Source: Bubalus kerabau (lineage: Eukaryota > Chordata > Mammalia > Artiodactyla > Bovidae). Taken from it: DNA of 64,000 nt. The stretch lies in assembly GCF_029407905.1 (NCBI RefSeq), contig NC_073626.1, positions 83,293,482-83,357,481 of the forward strand. The letters run 5' to 3'. Positions 1 to 11,076 of this stretch are shown one piece after another. Numbering within the stretch: position 1 is the stretch's first letter; the number at the start of each line of letters is the position of its first letter. Under the pieces are notes generated by a model. That model did not search any database. It saw nothing but the letters and a program-made list of their open reading frames with translations, and was not told the DNA's origin. The position numbers and the translations under genes are program-made.

Positions 1-150
1 AGGACAATGCTGGTGCTCTGTCCATATCCCCTGTTGCATTTCTGATCACCTCTCTCCTGGTTTCTTTCTGTGTTTGCTGCTAAAGATCAGCACCAGTAGA
101 TTCTCTTCAGGAAACACCCTAACAGTATTGATACAGCTTTGCCATCCATT
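1..150. other. Unassigned sequence at window edge
   Basis: Mixed-composition sequence before the first BovB target site. I recognise no repeat or coding signal in it. Confidence 0.3.
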
Positions 151-160
151 ATAGAGAAGG

Positions 161-414
161 CTGATGCTGAAGCTCCAATACTTTGACCACCTGATGTGAA
201 GAGGCTACTATTTAGAAAAGACCCTGATGCTGGGAAAGATTGAAGGCAAGAGGAGAAGGGAATGGCAGAGGATAGGATGGTTAGATAGAATCACCAACTC
301 AATGGACATGAATTTGAGCAAATTCCAGGAGATAGAGGAGGACAGAGAAGCTTGGCATGCTGCAGTCCGTGGTGTCACAGGGTCAGATATGACTTAGTTG
401 CTGAACAACAACAA
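161..414 (+). mobile_element. BovB (RTE) LINE, 5'-truncated 3' end
   Basis: This is the last ~250 bases of a BovB element in sense orientation, containing the conserved 'accctgatgctgggaaagat' stretch at about 220-239 and ending in a CAA-rich tail. It is flanked by a perfect 10-bp target-site duplication, atagagaagg, at 151-160 and 415-424, so both ends are defined. Severe 5' truncation is usual for LINE insertions. Several differences from neighbouring copies and the CAA-type tail suggest an older subfamily. Confidence 0.9.
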
Positions 415-424
415 ATAGAGAAGG

Positions 425-625
425 GCCTGAGAGCTTATAATCCCAACCAGTTCCTCCTTAGACAATGAGTGGTGTGAAAGCAACATCACTTACTAATATG
501 TAGAATAATGGGATTATAAGTACAGGCCAAGTGGTGAAGGTTGGCAAAAAGGAATCATGAACACTTAATCATTGTAGGCTTTATAGTTTGAATTGTTTAC
601 TATATGCTAACCACTCTGAGTTCAT
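425..625. other. Unassigned spacer
   Basis: About 200 bases of ordinary AT-rich sequence between two BovB copies. Nothing recognised. Confidence 0.3.
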
Positions 626-3600
626 TTCAGTTCAGTTGCTCAGATGTGTCCAACTCTTTGCAACCCCATGAACTGCAGCACGTCAAGCCTCCCTGTCCAT
701 CACCAACTTCTGGAGTAACCCAAACCCATGTCCACTGATTTGGTGATGCCATCCAGCCATCTCAACCTCTGTCCTCCCCTTCTCCTCCTGCCCTCAACCT
801 TTCCCAGCATCAGAGTCTTTTCAAATAAGTCAGCTCTTTGCATCAGGTGGCCAAAGTATTGGAGTTTCAACGTCAATATCAGTTCTTCCAATGAACACCC
901 AGGACTGATCTCCTTTAAGATGTACTGGTTGGATCTCCTTGCTGTTCAAGGGACTCTCAGGAGACTTCTCCAACACCACAGTTCAAAAGCATCAATTCTT
1001 TGGTGCTCAGCTTTCTTTATAGTCCAACTCTCACATCCATAAATGACCACTGGAAAAACCAAAGCCTTGACTAGACAGATCTTTGTTGACAAAGTAATGT
1101 CTCTGCCTTTTAATATGCTGTCTATGTTGGCCATAACTTTCCTTCCAAGGAGTAAATGTCTTTTAATCTCATGGCTGCAATCACCATCTGCAGTGATTTT
1201 GGAGCCCAGAAAAATAAAATCTGACACTGTTCCCCCATCTATTTGCCATGAAGTGATGGAACCGGATGCCATGATCTTAGTTTTCTGAATGTTGAGCTTT
1301 AAGCCAACTTTTTCACGATCTTCTTTCTTTTTCATCGAGAGGCTCTTTAGTTCTTCTTCACTTTCTGCCATAAGGGTGGTGTCATCTGCATATCTGAGGT
1401 TATTGATATTTCTCCCGGCAATCTTAATTCCAGCTTGTGCTTCTTCCAGCCCAGCATTTCGCATGATATACTCTGCATGTAAGTTAAATAAGCAGGGTGA
1501 CAATATACAGCCTTGACATTCTCCTTTCTCTATTTGGAACCAGTCTGTTGTTCCATGTCCAGTTCTAACTGTTGCTTCCTGACCTGCATACAGGTTTCTC
1601 AAGAGGCAGGTCAGGTGGTCTGGTATTCCCATCTCTTTCAGAATTTTCCACGGTTTATTGTAATCCACACAGTCAAAGGCTTTGGCATAGTCAATAAAGC
1701 AGAAATAGATGTTTTACTGGAACTCTCCTGCTTTTTCAATGATCTCGCGGATGTTGGCAATTTGATCTCTTGGCCCTCTGTCTTTTCTAAAACCAGCTTG
1801 AACATCTGGAAGTTCACAGTTCACGTACTGCTGAAGCCTGGATTGGAGAATTTTGAGCATTACTTTACTAGCATGTGAAATGAGTGCAATTGTGCAGTAG
1901 TTTGAGCATTCTTTGGCACTGGAATTAAAACTGATCTTTTCCAGTCCTGTGGCCACTGCTGAGTTTTCCAAATTTGCTGGTATATTGAGTGTAGCAGTTT
2001 TACAGCATCATCTTTTAGGATTTGAAAGAGCTCAACTGGAATTCCATCACCTCCACTTGGTTTGTTCATAGTGATGCTTCCTAAGGCCCACTTGACTTCA
2101 CATTCCAGGATGTCTGGCTCTAGGTGGTTGTGAGTAATCACACCATTGTGATTATCTGGGTCATGAAGATCTTTTTTGTACAGCTGTTCTGTGTATTCTT
2201 GCCACTTCTTCTTAATATCTTCTGCTTTTGTTAGGTCCATACCATATCTGTCCTTATTGAGCCCATCTTTGCATGAAATATTTCCTTGGTACCTCTAATT
2301 TTCTTGAAGAGATCTCTAGCCTTTCCCATTCTGTTGTTTTCCTCTATTTCTTTGCATTGATCTCTGAGGAAGGCTTTCTTATCTCTCCTTGCTATTCTTT
2401 GGAACTGTGCATTCAGATGGGTATATCTTTCCTTTTCTCCTTTGCTTTTTGCTTCTCTTGTTTCCACAGCTATTTGTAAGGCCTCCTCAGACAGCCATTT
2501 TGCTATTTTGCATTTCTTTTCCATGGGGATGATCTTGATCCCTGTCTCCTGTACAATGTTACAAACCTCCGCCCATAGTTCATCAGGCACTCTGTCTATC
2601 AGATCTATTCCCTTAAATCTATTTCTCACTTCCACTGTATAATCATGTGGGATTTGATTTAGGTCATACCTGAATGGTCTAGTGGTTTTCTCCACTTTCT
2701 TCAATTTCAGTCTGAATTTGGCAATAAGGAGTTCATGACCTGAGACACGGTCAGTTCCCAGTCTTGTTCTTGATGACTGTATAGAGATTCTCCATCTTTG
2801 GCTGCAAAGAATATAATCAATCTGCTTTCAGTGTTGACCATCTGGTGATATCCATGTGTAGAATATTCTCTTGTGTTGTTGGAAGAGGGTGTTTGCTATG
2901 ACCAGTGTGTTCTCTTGGCAAAACTCTATTAGCCTTTACCCTGCTTCATTCTATACTCCAAGGCCAAATTTGCCTGTTACTCCAGGTGTTTCTTGACTTC
3001 CTACTTTTGCATTCCAGTCCCCTATAATGAAAAGGACATCTTTTTTGGGTCTTAGTTCCAAAAGGTCTTGTAAGTCTTCATGCCACTGCCACTGCTGCTA
3101 AGTCGCTTCAGTCGTATCCAACTCTGTGCAACCCCATAGACGGCAGCCCACCAGGCACCCCTGTCCCTGGGATTCTCCAGGCAAGAACACTGGAGTGGGT
3201 TGCCATTTCCTTCTCCAATGCATGAAAGTGAAAAGTGAAAGTGAGGTCGCTCAGTCGTGTCCAACTCTTTGTGACCCCATGAACTGCAGCCTACCAGGCT
3301 CCTCTGCCAATGGGATTTTCCAGGCAAGAGTACTGGAGTGGGTTGCCATTGCCTTCTCTGTACATATTCATAGAACAGTTCAACTTCAGCTTCTTCAACG
3401 TTACTGGCCAGGACACAGACTTGGATTACTGTGATATTGAATGGTTTGCCTTGGAAACAAACAGAGTTCATTCTGTTGTTTTTGAGATTGCAGCTTAAAA
3501 CTGCATTTTGGACTCTTTTGTTGACTATAATGGCTACTCCATTTCTTCTAAGGGATTCCTATCCACAGTAGTAGATATAATGGTCGCCTGAGTTAAATTC

Positions 3601-3741
3601 ACCCATTCCAGTCCATCTTAGTTCACTGATTCCTAGAATGTTGACATTCAATCTTGCCATCTCCTGTTTGACCACTCTCAATTTGCCTTGATTCATGGAC
3701 CTAACATTCCAGGTTCCTACAGCTTAGAATGCTCTGTTTTA
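626..3741 (-). mobile_element. BovB (RTE) LINE, long antisense copy with EN and RT regions
   Basis: Near-complete BovB on the minus strand. Its 3' end, with the GAACT-type terminal repeats, is at about 626. Reading leftward from 3741 the element carries the apurinic-like endonuclease region (about 3741-2720), then the RT domain and the C-terminal region with the MYGCESW-type block. The RT catalytic YADD lies at 1381-1392. The frame is broken into separate pieces (about 2704-2231, 2240-1860, 1971-1714 and 1668-946) by stops and frameshifts, so no intact protein can be made. A BOV-A2 SINE interrupts the EN region at about 3082-3359. Only the 5' UTR appears to be missing. Confidence 0.92.
3082..3359 (-). 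mobile_element. BOV-A2 SINE nested in BovB endonuclease region
   Basis: Complete BOV-A2: two Bov-A monomers in tandem joined by the 'gaaagtgaaaagtgaaagtga' type linker, with the (CTG)n-containing tail end on the left. It is antisense. It interrupts the BovB frame coding the endonuclease, so it is younger than that BovB. Target-site duplication is short or eroded (cttcat / attcat). Confidence 0.88.
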
Positions 3742-3744
3742 AAT

Positions 3745-4500
3745 TCTTTTCACTTAAAGAAGAAGTAAAACTCTCACTGTTCTCAGATGACATGATCCTC
3801 TACATAGGAAACCCTAAAGACTCCACCAGATAATTTCTGCTGCTGCTGCTGCTAAGTCGCTTCAGTTGTGTCCGACTCTGTGAGACCCCATAGACGGCAG
3901 CCCACCGGGCTCCACCGTCCCTGGGATTCTCCAGGCAAGAACACTGGAGTGGGTTGCCATTTCCTTCTCCAATGCATGAAAGTGAAAAAATAAAATGAAG
4001 TCACTCAGTCGTATCTGACTCCTAGCAACCCCATGGACTGCAGCCTACCAGGCTCCTCCATCCATGGGATTTTCCAGGCAAGAGTACTGGGATGGGGTGC
4101 CATTGCCTTCTCTGAGATAATTACTAGAGCTAATGAATAAATATAGTAAATTTGCAGGATATAAAATTAACACACAGAAATCCCTTTCATTCCTATACAC
4201 TAACAATGAGAAAACAGAAAGAGAATTAAAGAAACTATTCCATTCACCATTGTTACGAAAAGAATAAAATACTTAGGAATATATCTACTTAAAGAAACAA
4301 AAGACCTATATATAGAAGACTATAAAACACTGGTGAAAGAAATCAAAGAGGACACAAATGGAGAAATATACCATGCTTGTGGATTGGAAGAATCAATATA
4401 GTGAAAATGAGTATACTTCCCAAAGCAATCTATAGATTCAATGCAATCCCGATCAAGCTAGCAATGGTATTTTTCACATAACTAGAACAAATAATTTCAC
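3745..4500 (+). mobile_element. Old L1 ORF2 fragment (RT region), split by a SINE
   Basis: Sense L1 ORF2 coding sequence including the block around the RT catalytic site (ctgttctcagatgacatgat, about 3778-3797) and the downstream part encoding the YTNNEKTERE-like segment at about 4195-4230. A BOV-A2 splits it at 3836-4114. Both halves align to the same region that is intact in the bovine L1 at 59.6-64 kb. The reading frame is degraded. Confidence 0.85.
3836..4114 (-). mobile_element. BOV-A2 SINE nested in L1
   Basis: Antisense BOV-A2 dimer with a (GCT)n end on the left. It is flanked by an 8-bp duplication agataatt at 3828-3835 and 4115-4122, which exactly rejoins the L1 sequence when removed. 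Confidence 0.92.
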
Positions 4501-5055
4501 AATTTGGAAGCAAGTCACCAAAATGGCCAATACTCAGGAAGGAGCAGAGATGAGGGGATTGAGCTATATGAACTACAAGAGAAGTAACCACATGAATTAT
4601 TTGAAATTCTATAGGAAATGTTTGTCTCTTCTCTTATAAGTTGGTCTCTTATAATTTGACCATTTAGTTATATCAGTATTATTCATGTATATTTATTTTG
4701 TACTTTGAATTATAGTCTGACACTATATTATTTATTTTATTGCTAAAATAATTCCAGAATTTAAGCAATAAGATCATTAACAACTCTTTTGAGTTGACTC
4801 CTGAGTCCATTTGACATGTTCCTAGCCCCACTGCCCACATCTTTTTTTTAGCACTTTGCTAATTCCTGGTAGGACAAGATGCTGTAGCTTTATCTTGTAT
4901 TTTTTCTACTCCATCACTAGAATCCATCATTTATCCAAGGAGTCCTGATTCCCTTTGTCAGAGAAAACCACAATCTCAGTACTTGGTATGCTCACTACAA
5001 CTTTTCTATCACTGCTTCTAAGCCCTCTGAGCTAGAAAATATATCCATATGTATC
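4501..5055. repeat. Probable ancient interspersed repeat, family not named
   Basis: From about 4790 the sequence has the general look of an old, heavily diverged mammalian interspersed repeat (runs such as 'aaggagtcctgattcccttt' at about 4938). I cannot name the family with confidence. 4501-4790 is unassigned AT-rich sequence. Confidence 0.3.
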
Positions 5056-5159
5056 TGTAATTAGAGTCTGCCCCCCACATACATGGGTTTTACATCCAGG
5101 GATTCATATGGAGGGCAGACTGCATTCATTGTACTACCACAATATATTATATAAGGGAC
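5056..5159 (+). mobile_element. Tigger/MER2-like DNA transposon relic, left part
   Basis: Contains the TcMar-Tigger/MER2 style blocks 'catgggttttacatccaggg' and 'atataagggact'. The continuation of the same element ('catccatggggggctcctgg' and 'acagagggacaact') is found beyond the BovB at 6966-7052. The transposon is therefore split by that BovB. It carries no coding capacity. Confidence 0.65.
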
Positions 5160-6965
5160 TCAAGGAGAGATAAGAAAGCCTTCTGAAGTGATAAATGTAA
5201 ATAAATAGAGGAAATCAATAGAATGGGAAAGACTAGAGATCTCTTCAAGAAAATAAGAGATACCAAGGGAACATCGCATGCAAAGATGGGCACAAGAAAG
5301 AAGAGAAAAGGATTGGACCTAACAGAAGCAGAAGATGTTAAGAAGAGGTGACAAGAATACACAGAAGAACTATACAAAAAAGATCTTCACGACCCAGATT
5401 TCACAATGGTGTAATCATTCACCTAGGGCCAGACATCCTAGAGTATGAAGTCAAGTGGGCCTTAGGAAGTATCACTACGAACAAAGCTAGTGGAGATGAT
5501 GGAATTCCAGTTGAGCTATTTCAAAAAGCTATTTCCTAAAAGATGATGCTGATGCTGTGAAAGTATTGCACTCATTATCCCAGCAAATTTGGAAAACTCA
5601 GCAGTGGCCACAGGACTGGAAAAGGTCAGTTTTCATTCCAATCCCAAAGAAAGGCAATGCCAAAGATTGTTCAGACTACTGCACAATTGCACTCATCTCA
5701 CACGCTAGGAAAGTAATGCTCAAAATTCTCCAAGCTGGGTTTCAACAGTATGTGTACTAAGACTTTCAGATGCTGAAGCTGGATTTAGAAAAGGCAGAGG
5801 AACCAGAGGTCAAATTGCCAATGTCTTTTGGATCATAGAAAAAGAATTCCAGAAAAACATCTACTTCCACTTCATTGACTACACAAAAGCCTTTGACTGT
5901 GTGGATCACAACAATCTTTGGAAAACTCTTCAAGAGATGGGAGAATACCAGACCACCTGACCTGCCTCCTGAGAAATCTGTATGTAGGTCAAGAAGCAAC
6001 AGTTAGAACCGCACATGGAACAATAGACTGTTTCCAAAATGGGAAAGGAGCATGTCAAGGCTGTATATTGAGACCCTGCTTATTTAACTTACATGCAGAG
6101 TACATCATGCAAAATGCCAGGCTGGATGAAGTACAAGCTGGAATCAAGATTGCTGGGAGAAATATCAATAACCTCAGATAGGCATATGACACCACCCTTA
6201 TGGTAGAAAGCAAAGAGGAACTAAAGAGCCTCCTGATGAAAGTGAAGGAGGACAGTGAATAAGATGGTTTAAAACTCAAACATTCAAAAAAAAATGATCA
6301 TGGCATCCTGTCCCATCACTTCATGGTAAATAGATGGGAAAACAATAGAAACAGTGACAGACTTTATTTTCCTTTCTCCAAAATCACTGCAGATGGTGAC
6401 TGCAGCCATAAAATTAAAAGTCGCCTCCTCCTTAGATGAAAGGCTATAACCAATCTAGACAGCATATTAAAAAGCAGAGACATTACTTTACAGACAAAGG
6501 TCCATCTAGTCAAAGCTATTGTTTTTCCAGTGGTCATCTATGGATGTGAGAGTTGGACTGTGAAGAAAGCTGAGCACCGAAGAATTGATGCTTTTGAACT
6601 GTGGTATTGGAGAAGACTCTTGAGAGTCCCTTGGACTCCAAAGAGGTCCAACCAGTCCATCCTAAAGGAGATCAGTCTGGAATATTCATTGGAAGGACTG
6701 ATGTTGAAGCTGAAGCTCCAATACATTGGCCAGCTGATGCGAAGAACTAACCTATTAGAAAAGACCCTGATGCTGGGAAACATTGAAGGCATGAGGAAAA
6801 GGGGAAGATAGAGGACGAGATGATTGGATGGCATCACCGACAGACATGATATGGACATGAGTTTGAGCAAGCTCAAGGAATTGGTGATGGACAGGGAAGC
6901 CTGATGTGCTGCAGTCCACAGGGTCACATGGAGTTGGACATGATGAGCAACTGAACTGAACTGAA
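5160..6965 (+). mobile_element. BovB (RTE) LINE, sense, RT to 3' end
   Basis: Sense BovB starting in the region just upstream of the RT domain and running to the ACTGAACTGAA terminal repeats at about 6955-6965. RT and C-terminal blocks are recognisable in pieces (5348-5539, 5557-5760, 5918-6181, 6530-6811), but frameshifts and stops separate them. The catalytic box reads AYD at about 6178-6190 instead of YADD because of local mutation. Flanked on both sides by halves of a Tigger/MER2-like element. Confidence 0.9.
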
Positions 6966-7052
6966 TATCCACAAGTTTTAGCATCCATGGGGGGCTCCTG
7001 GAACGAATCCTCCATTGATACAGAGGGACAACTTCTATATCTATACATCTGA
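6966..7052 (+). mobile_element. Tigger/MER2-like DNA transposon relic, right part
   Basis: Terminal portion of the DNA transposon begun at 5056-5159, with the characteristic 'cctggaacgaatcctccatt' and terminal 'gagggacaact' motifs. Separated from its left part by the BovB insertion. Confidence 0.65.
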
Positions 7053-7091
7053 ATTAAGTTAAATGTTGAGTTCATACTGATATCGCTAATG

Positions 7092-8071
7092 CTAATCTAT
7101 GCAGGTCAGGAAGCAACAGTTAGAACTGGACATGGAACACAGACTGGTTCCAAATAGGAAAAGGAGTACGTCAAGGCTGTATATTGTCACCCTGCTTATT
7201 TAACTTATATGCAGAGTACATCATGAGAAACACTGGGCTGGAAGAAGCACAAACTGGAATCAAGATTGCTGGGAGAAATATCAATAACCTCAGATATGCA
7301 GATGACACCTCCCTTATGGCAGAAAGTGAAGAAGAACGAAAGAGCTGCTTGATGAAAGTGAAAGAGGAGAGTAAAAAAGTTGGCTTAAAGCTCAACATTC
7401 AGAAAATGAAGTGATGGGCATCCGGTCCCATCACTTCCTGGCAGATAGATGCAGAAACAGTGGAAACAGTGTCAGACTTTATTTTTCTGGGCTCCAAAAT
7501 CACTGCAGATGGTGACTGCAGCCATGAAATTAAAAGACACTTACTCCTTGGAAGGAAAGTTATGACCAACCTAGATAGCATATTCAAAAGCAGAGACATT
7601 ACTTTGCCAACAAAGGTCCGTCTAGTCAAGGCTATGGTTTTTCCAGTGGTCATGTATGGATGTGAGAGTTGGACTGTGAAGAAAGCTGAGCACCAAAGAA
7701 TTGATGCTTTTGAACTGTGGCGTTGGAGAAGACTCTTGAGAGTCCCTTGGACTGCAAAGAGATCCAACCAGTCCATCCTAAAGGAGATCAGTCCTGGGTG
7801 TTTGCTAGAAGGACTGATGTTGAAGCTGAAACTCCAATACTTTGGCCACCTGATGCAAAATGCTGACTCACTGGAAAAGTCCCTGATGCTGGGAAAGATT
7901 GAGGGCAGGAGGAGAAGTAGACAACAGAGGATGAGGTGGTTGGATGGCATCAACTCGATGGACATGGGTTTGAGTGGACTCAGGGAGTTGGTGATGGAGA
8001 GGGAGGCCTGGCGTGCTGAAGTTTATGGGATCACAAAGAATTGGACACGACTGAGCGACTGACTGAACTGA
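7092..8071 (+). mobile_element. BovB (RTE) LINE, sense, 5'-truncated
   Basis: Sense BovB beginning within RT at the conserved 'tatgcaggtcaggaagcaac' block and ending at the 'gactgactgaactga' 3' terminus. The RT catalytic YADD is present at about 7297-7308. Two long frames remain (7184-7414 and 7460-8062), covering the RT palm and the C-terminal segment. They are offset by a frameshift near 7410. Confidence 0.92.
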
Positions 8072-8335
8072 GCTCCATATAGCTCATTCTAGCCTGTGGC
8101 CTTCTCTTTCTAAGAGTGAGAAACTTGGCTATCAGTGTCCACCTTAGAAGTACTTATTTGCTCAAGCCAGTACACATGGTCTTTCCCTTTTGAAATAAAA
8201 TTTATTGTTACAAACATCTTAGAAACCAAGACATTATTTTTAGAAATGTATATTTGCTAAATCAATAAAAGAATTAGGACTTTTAAAGTTAAACAAAAAT
8301 AAAATTTTAGTTATAATTTGATCCTAAAACTGTCT

Positions 8336-8612
8336 GCTGCTGCTGCTGCTAAGTCGCTTCAGTTGTGTCCGACTCTGTGTGACCCCATAGACGGCACCCC
8401 AACAGGCTCCCCTGTCCCTGGGATTCTCCAGGCAAGAACACTGGAGTGGGTTGCCATTTCCATCTCCAATGGATGAAAGTGAAAAGTGAAAGTGAAGTTG
8501 CTCAGTTGTGTCTGACTCTTTAGCAACCCCATGGACTGAAGCCCACCAGGCTCCTCCATCCATGGGATTTTCTAGGCAAGAGTACTGGAGTGGGGTGCCA
8601 TTGCCTTCTTCA
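8336..8612 (-). mobile_element. BOV-A2 SINE
   Basis: Antisense BOV-A2 dimer with left (GCT)n end. Flanked by an 11-bp perfect target-site duplication taaaactgtct at 8325-8335 and 8613-8623. Confidence 0.95.
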
Positions 8613-8623
8613 TAAAACTGTCT

Positions 8624-8991
8624 AAAGGATCCTCAAACATTATTCTTTTTATCAAGTATAATGTTTCATTTAGTGGCTCTAATAGTTGTATAGAAAAAAA
8701 AAAGAGAATTAACATTCAAACAGACTAACTTCATATCCCAAGGTATTCTATATATCCTAGCTGCAGAGAAAATAGAAAGGAAGGCACATGTGAGCAAAAT
8801 TAGATATAATGAGCTTTATTCCACTTTCTGAAAATACTTCTAAGACACCTAACAGCTATAAGAGTGGACAATCAGATTTCTTCCCCTGGGTTTTTCTGCT
8901 GCACAGGTAAATTTTCTTCAGGGTCTCTAAAGACTCAAATGCTGTAGAATTCAAAGAAATCTCACCTACTAAGAAGAAATTAATATACGCA
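8624..8991. other. Unassigned spacer
   Basis: AT-rich sequence between a SINE and a BovB. No repeat or gene recognised. Confidence 0.3.
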
Positions 8992-10535
8992 TTGTTGTTG
9001 CTGCTGTTGTTGTGGTTCAGTCACTAAGTCGTGTCCGACTCTTTGTGACCCCACAGATTGCAGCATGACAAGCTTTCCTGTCCTTCACTGTCTTCCAGAG
9101 TTTGCTCAAACTCATGTCCATTGAGTTGGTGGTACTATCCAACCATCTCATCCTCTGTCACCCCCTTCTTCATCCTCTATCACTTGCTGATAATTTTCCC
9201 ACCATCAGGGTCTTTGCCAATAAGTCCACTCTTCACATCAGGTAGCCTAAGTATTGGAACATCAGCATCAGTCCTTCCAATGAATACTCAGGGTGAATTT
9301 CCTTTAGGATTGACTGGTTTGGTTTCCTTGCTGTCCAAGGGACTCTCAAGAGTCTTTTCCAAAACTACAATTCGAAAGCATCAGTTCTTCGGTGCTCAGT
9401 CTACTTTATGATCCAACTCTCACATCCATACATGACTACTGGAAAAACCATAGCTTTGACTAGACTGACCTTTGTTGGCAAAATGATATCTCTGCTTTTT
9501 AACACTCTGTCTAGTTTTGCCATCGCCTTTCTCCCAAGGAGCAACCATCTTTTAATTTCATGGCTGCAATTACTGTCTGCAGTGATTTTGGAGCCCAAGA
9601 AAATAAAATCTGTCACTGTTTCCATTTTTCCCCATCTGTTTGCCATGAATTTATGGGGCTGGATACTATGATCTTAGCTTTTTTAATGTTGAGTTTTAAG
9701 CCAGCTTTTTCACTCTCTTCCTTCACCTTCATTAAGAGGCTCCTTAGTTCTTCTTCACTTTCTGCCATTAGGGTAGTGTCATCTGCATCTAAGGTTGTTG
9801 ATATTTCTCCTGGCTATCTTGATTCCAGCTTATGATTCATCCAGCCTGGCATTTCACATGATGAAGGAAATGGCACTCCACTCCAGTATTCTTGTCTGGG
9901 AGATCTCATGGGCAGAGGAGCATGGTAGGCTACAGTCCATGAAGTAGCAAGAGTTGGACATGACTTAGTGAACTAAACCACCACCAGCATCTGCATGTAA
10001 GTTAAAAAAGCAAGGAGACAATATACAGTTGTGATGTACTCCTTTCCCAATCTTGAATCAGTCCATTGTTCCATGTCCGATTCTACTCTTGCTTCTTGAC
10101 CTCCCTACAGGTTTCTCAGGAGATAGGTGAGGTGGTCTGGTATTCCTGTTTCTTTAAGAATTTTCCACATTTTGTTGTGATCCACATAGTTAAAGGCTTT
10201 AGCATAGTCCATGAAGCAGAAGTAGATGTTTTTCTAGAATTCTTTTACTTTTTCTATGATCCACTGAATGTTGGCAATTTAATCTCTGGTTCCTCTGCCT
10301 TTTCTAAACCTACCTTGTACATCTGGAAATTCTAGGTTCATATCTTGCTGAATGAAGCCTAGCTTGAAGGACTTTGAACATTACCTTGCTAGCATGTGAA
10401 ATGAGTGCAATTGTATGGTAGTTTGAACAGTCTTTGGCATTGCCATTCTATGGGATTGGAATGAAAACTGACCTTTTACAGACCTGTGACCACTGCTGAG
10501 TTTTCAAATTTGCTGACATACTGAGTGCAGCACTT
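8992..10535 (-). mobile_element. BovB (RTE) LINE, older antisense copy with GTT-rich 3' tail
   Basis: Antisense BovB whose 3' end begins with a (GTT)n run, i.e. a CAA/AAC-type tail on the sense strand. It extends to the block encoding the start of the RT region at about 10530. It is more diverged than the GAACT-tailed copies, and its frame is broken throughout. A truncated Bov-tA interrupts it at 9863-9988. Its 5' end abuts a TA-rich microsatellite. Confidence 0.88.
9863..9988 (+). mobile_element. Bov-tA SINE, 5'-truncated, nested in BovB
   Basis: Bov-A portion only (the 'ccactccagtattcttg' block to 'ttggacatgacttagtgaac' and a short CCA-rich tail). The tRNA-like head is missing. BovB sequence resumes immediately on the right. 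Confidence 0.82.
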
Positions 10536-10540
10536 TAACA

Positions 10541-10605
10541 GTATATCTATATATATATATATATATTTATAGCTATATAACATACACCTATATAATATTA
10601 TACCT

Positions 10606-10657
<52 letters not shown>

Positions 10658-10725
10658 CATTATATACCTACCTATATATATAATATGCCTATATAACATA
10701 AGCATACCTATACGATATTTTCACT
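10541..10725. repeat. (TA)n microsatellite
   Basis: Long imperfect TA/TATA tract, purest at about 10611-10646 and followed by a short (CA)n run. It lies directly at the 5' end of the antisense BovB. Likely length-polymorphic. Confidence 0.9.
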
Positions 10726-10830
10726 TGCATCCCTACCCCCAACACTAACAGAACATCACTAATATTGTCTCACTGCAACTGAAAAGAGGTGAGAAGAGAT
10801 GAGCACTTTTTAATGGATTTTACTAAAGGT

Positions 10831-11065
10831 GTGTATATGCGTGTGTTTTCAGTCACTTCAGTCATCTCTGATGCTTGGCAACTCTATGGACTGCAGCTGG
10901 CCAGGGTCCTCTGTCCATGGGATTCGCCAGGCAAGAATACTTGAGTGGGTTGCCGTGCCCTCCTCCAGAGAATCCTCCCACCCAAGGTATTGAAACTAAG
11001 TCTCCTGCATCTCCTGTACTGCAGGCATATTCTTTATCCACTGAGCTACCTGGGAAGGAAGCCCC
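10831..11065 (-). mobile_element. Bov-tA SINE
   Basis: Antisense full-length type SINE, with the Bov-A part on the left and the tRNA-like head on the right. An 11-bp duplication ttactaaaggt flanks it at 10820-10830 and 11066-11076. Diverged from consensus, so relatively old. Confidence 0.9.
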
Positions 11066-11076
11066 TTACTAAAGGT

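Noticed and set aside
3836..4114. Regularly spaced near-identical Bov-A units considered as a CRISPR-like array
   Set aside because: The two units are a SINE dimer with a target-site duplication. There are no short repeat-spacer units and the genome is mammalian.
10541..10725. TA-rich run considered as a replication origin or matrix-attachment site
   Set aside because: It is a simple microsatellite, and nothing else supports either function.
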